Under the pieces are notes generated by a model. It was not told the origin of the DNA. It saw nothing but the letters and a program-made list of their open reading frames with translations, and searched no databases. A program made the position numbers and the translations under genes. Positions 61,001 through 64,000 of a stretch of 64,000 nucleotides of DNA are shown here, piece by piece. How positions within the stretch are numbered: the stretch's first letter is position 1; every line of letters begins with the position of its first letter. This stretch comes from Onchocerca volvulus (Eukaryota > Nematoda > Chromadorea > Rhabditida > Onchocercidae), in the NCBI GenBank assembly GCA_000499405.2, contig HG738137.1:18250581-18314580 (forward strand), written 5' to 3'.

Positions 61001-61842
61001 TCGGAAATAATAACTGCAGTATTCTTTTCTGAAATCACTACTTTTTCATCTTTTATTACAAATATATGAGATGCAATGAAATAATATTTTATTGGCTTCA
61101 CAAACATAAAGTTTGAATTCAAATCGATTTAATTAGAACAAATTGTACAAAAGATGCTGCCAACACGTTGCTGATCGAAAAATGAGATAATGCAATTTAT
61201 TGTTTACCACAAAAACCACATGACGCAATTTCAGCATTTCAGCCTTTTTTTTTCAGCATTATTTCAACATTTTTCATGCAACAGCCAACAAATGCTGCAC
61301 TAAGTTGATTTTTGGTTTTGATGTTTACAGTCTGTTTATAATCATGTTTAATTTCAGGATAAATTGGATGTTGATAAATAAGCTCGAATTGTACAGTCAT
61401 AAATTTCGATTTCTACTATATAATCTTTTCAATCTTTTCCAGGATTATTTTTTCTTTTTCAGATTTTCATAATCAAAATTCATTGAAAAGAAGTGTAGTG
61501 AAATTCATGAATAATAAACTTAATTGAAAAATGAATGAAATTGAATAAATAAGACTAACTTTATCAACTAGATCAAAATAAGACCAGACATAGATTTTTC
61601 ATTATTTCCTGAAAATCTAATTCAAAATAAGTCCTGTTCTTAATGTCATTGATCTTAATGTCGCATGCAATTATAATTTTCTAAATAGCACCAAATTAAT
61701 TACATAAAAACATAAATTAAAATTTGAGAAGTCATCTGTCAAAGCGTTGAATTACACAAGAAAATGGAATGATTGAAGTTAGAATTAGCAATTGCTCCCT
61801 TTAAAAGCAAAAATTTGTAATCCTTCAAACTGATCTTAACAG
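58086..61842. other. Intergenic region, no supportable gene
   Basis: AT-rich. A roughly 30-bp direct repeat lies at 58976-59005 and 59040-59070 (GTCAAGAACATTACAAG and GTCAGGAATGTTACAAG). Between 59234 and 59536 two plus frames (86 and 100 aa) and parts of the minus strand are all open. The first reads SVSSTLVSVADQLQFSIKVV, but no start or splice evidence selects it. Confidence 0.4.
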
Positions 61843-61910
61843 AGATTAATTCTTCCAAGAAAGCTGTTTCTGTTCTTAACGTTGAGGAAATCGCTGCTAA
61901 AGCTTTTTAA
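61843..61910 (+). CDS. Coding-like terminal exon
   Basis: After an ACTGATCTTAACAG acceptor (ends 61842) the frame, entered in phase 1, reads INSSKKAVSVLNVEEIAAKA then F and stop TAA at 61910. The regular amphipathic composition and codon use differ from the surrounding noise. Upstream exons were not found, so this may be an orphan exon or chance. Confidence 0.3.
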
Positions 61911-62728
61911 ACCAAAATAAAGGATTTCAAATATAATAAAAAACAGCTGCAAATAATTCAATCTTTTTTGTTTTCTGAAAAATGAAGTAACTGGAAGAAA
62001 AAAGTCAGAAAATTTTTCTAGAGAACTAGAGGACGTAATGATAAATCATCAATGTTTGACATTATTTCCTATGATAACAAAAGGATTTTGTGAAAGCGTG
62101 AAAAGTAATCATCACAACTTGCAGAATATTTTATCAGATCGGATGAAAATTAAGGTAACTGACAAAAAAGAAAACGCCACTGTATAAAAATACCAATATT
62201 TATATCATCATGTATATTTGCACTTTCAGGAAGAAATATGGTGATGATTTTAATTAATAAGCGTGTTTATTTATTCAGTTCGCGAATTGTCAGTCTGTCT
62301 CATTCATTTGCTTAATGCCAACTGTCTCTTAAAATTCAAACTTTATAAAATTTTCGAAAATTGATTGAATTCTACATACTCTCAAAATTTGTTCATTACT
62401 AGCAATATTTATTATCATCTAATAATTGGAACAGCAATTCGAATTTGATTATTCTATCCCTGAATGAATAATTGGTATAACGATAATAATGCTGTTGCTA
62501 CCCGTAACAGTGATGGATTGATTATCGTAGGAAAAGAATACGTCTTTAATACTCCTTTAAAAAATTTTTGTCAACATTTCGAGAATTCTATGTCAGAATC
62601 CCATCGTTTTCATAATAATAATAATTTTAAATGATTTTTGCATCTCTAAATCAGAAATTTCTTATCAATTCAACTAGAAAAACACGCCATTTAAACATTT
62701 ATGAATTTTTATTAATATGTATTATATT
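61911..62728. other. Intergenic region, no supportable gene
   Basis: AT-rich sequence without recognisable frames, repeats or splice structure. Confidence 0.5.
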
Positions 62729-62899
62729 ACTAGCTGGATCTAACCAAGCGAACCTTACCCGGCTCTAGCCAGTCCGAAAGTTTTCAAATGCGCGCCTATT
62801 CGAATGCAACGTTGCATCAAAATTTGAATTCATTCGGTGAAGAATTTGAAACATTGTGTGGCAAGTAACAACGTATGTCTGCCATTTTTATTTATATAG
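62729..62899 (+). mobile_element. Dispersed element copy C
   Basis: It starts ACTAGCTGGATCTAACCAAG, continues with CCGAAAGTTTTCAAATGCGC, CCTATTCGAATGCAACGTTG and AATTCATTCGGTGAAGAATT, and ends CCATTTTTATTTATATAG. The order matches copies A (reversed) and B. The ATAAAAATG/TTCGTTTG block near the left end is missing, so this copy is internally deleted. Confidence 0.7.
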
Positions 62900-63536
62900 G
62901 TATGTGTTCGGATCTTAAAATTCCATTAGTACTGAAAAGAAAAAAAAAAGATGGAATAAGCATCACGATGATCTTTGACACCTAGCGCTCTTTCGTATTT
63001 TGATGGCAGTTCTAATTATTTCCACTAATTGCAACTTCTCCTTGTATAAAATTCTAATCTCGGATAAAATTACTTCAAGTATGACTCCATATTAGCGATT
63101 GTTCTGCAGTAGCTTTTTAAACAATCAGATAATATTACTTTCGCTAATTAATTATGTCTCTCTTTCTGATGTCTCTAAAACTATGCATTCTTTAATCAAA
63201 ATCGGACTCTCTTTTTATCCCATTTTAAAAAGAGTCATTGATGATTTAAATTGGAAGACACATGTGTGTTTTAATCGTTTCAAAATATTCAGCCATTTAA
63301 AAAATAACCAAATTCTTAATCTCTGAGCAGTATATCAAAACAAATTTCTTCTGATCAAGTTTGTCAAATATTTGCCAACAATATTATTTCTGGCTAAAAG
63401 AATGAAATTCAAAAAGAACAGGAAATTAGTGTATTTATATTAACTTAATAATGAGAATCTTTTCTGAGTAGACTATCATCATGTTGTTTTTGAGTATTGT
63501 TAATTTTTGTAAATTTTTTTGTTTTATTCTAGAAAG

Positions 63537-63665
63537 ATGTTAAATTCAAGAATTCTTCATCATTTAAATACATCTTCAACAAATCTTTGTTTACCATTTA
63601 TCTTTGGAATAGGAGTGCATCCTGCTAAAAAGCAGAGCGTACTCTATTTCAAAAACAAACAGTAA
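63537..63665 (+). CDS. Candidate exon or short ORF, 42 aa
   Basis: A GTTTTATTCTAG acceptor (ends 63532) is followed after four bases by an ATG. The frame reads MLNSRILHHLNTSSTNLCLP, then FIFGIGVHPAKKQSVLYFKN, and stops at 63665. A GTAAAC donor overlaps the stop (AACA|GTAAAC, phase 2), so the frame could also splice onward. Neither option clearly links in frame to the longest reading of the exon at 63904. Family not recognised. Confidence 0.35.
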   Translation: MLNSRILHHLNTSSTNLCLPFIFGIGVHPAKKQSVLYFKNKQ

Positions 63666-63903
63666 ACAAAAATATATTAGTTATTATATTTTTAAGAATT
63701 GAATAATTCGATATATAATTGTCGATGTAGTGGAAAACAATCATGAATATTAGTATTAGGAAATGGCGCATCAAAAAGGAAATAAAATGAGAGAATGCAT
63801 TTCAGTAATATAGCTAATATTTTAGATTTTCCTACAACATTTGAGTAGCTGATTGAATTTTTTGTTGAGAAATCTCAAATCAAAACTTATTTCTCATTTT
63901 CAG

Positions 63904-64000
63904 ATTCACTTTCATTTCTAAAAGTAATGAGTAAATTCGAAACATATTTTCCTCGAGCAATAAGAACCATTGTAAATGCATATAAAGACAATTTATTAAA
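63904..64000 (+). CDS. Partial exon running off the right edge
   Basis: A TTTCTCATTTTCAG acceptor ends at 63903. Entered in phase 1, the frame stays open to the end of the window and reads SLSFLKVMSKFETYFPRAIR then TIVNAYKDNLL. It looks like genuine soluble protein sequence, with no low complexity. The family cannot be recognised from 31 residues. The exon at 63537 may belong to the same gene, but the phases fit only if another donor is used. Confidence 0.42.

Noticed and set aside
1..64000. Search by eye for tRNA, rRNA and CRISPR
   Set aside because: No sequence with a convincing tRNA B-box context, no 5S or large rRNA segment and no regularly spaced CRISPR-type repeats were seen; the organism is a eukaryote.

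Overview
The window is AT-rich eukaryotic DNA with intron-rich genes and short exons. Introns mostly end in TTTCAG or TTTTAG, and several starts sit a few bases after such an acceptor, which is the usual appearance of spliced-leader trans-splicing. Gene content (a TFIIH p62 orthologue, an integrin-beta relative, an SLC18B1-like transporter), introns of about 0.1-2 kb and many homopolymer and TA tracts suggest a nematode, most likely a clade III/filarial-type parasite. The genus cannot be fixed from sequence alone. Most of the listed long ORFs are shadows or low-complexity; the exon models here were built by eye from splice sites, phase and protein similarity.

Layout. (1) 1-6.2 kb, minus strand: an unrecognised multi-exon gene running off the left edge (2929 to about 314) and a complete small basic protein of 92 aa (6117 to 4380). 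(2) 7534-12211, plus: a complete 12-exon TFIIH subunit 1 gene (p62/GTF2H1, 534 aa) with one GC-AG intron. Its last intron holds an inverted, decayed copy of its own exons 4-5 (possibly part of 6). (3) 12.2-26.8 kb: gene-poor, with tandem and inverted repeats, plus a small two-exon membrane protein (18824 to 17733, minus). (4) 26873-28175, plus: fragments of a small secreted-protein gene. (5) 34852-28501, minus: an 11-exon integrin-beta-like gene with signal peptide, PSI, hybrid and four I-EGF modules. It lacks the whole ligand-binding beta-I (vWA) domain, beta-tail, standard transmembrane helix and NPxY tail, and ends in an acidic linker and a GPI-signal-like hydrophobic tail. (6) 34.9-46.7 kb: repeats, two copies of a dispersed element (one expanded by a roughly 630-bp TTA/TTTA array) and several coding-like exons. 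(7) 52569-46745, minus: a 13-exon SLC18B1-like MFS transporter (571 aa). (8) 52.6-64 kb: sparse, with an SL1-like 22-mer, one probable first exon (minus), a third copy of the dispersed element, and terminal or partial exons at the right edge (plus).

The genes do not form one pathway. TFIIH p62 is nuclear, for transcription and DNA repair. The integrin-like protein is predicted to be secreted or surface-anchored. The MFS protein is predicted to sit in a vesicle or organelle membrane. The strongest candidate for something undescribed is the integrin-beta-like protein without its I-like domain. Next is the self-inverted duplication inside the p62 gene.
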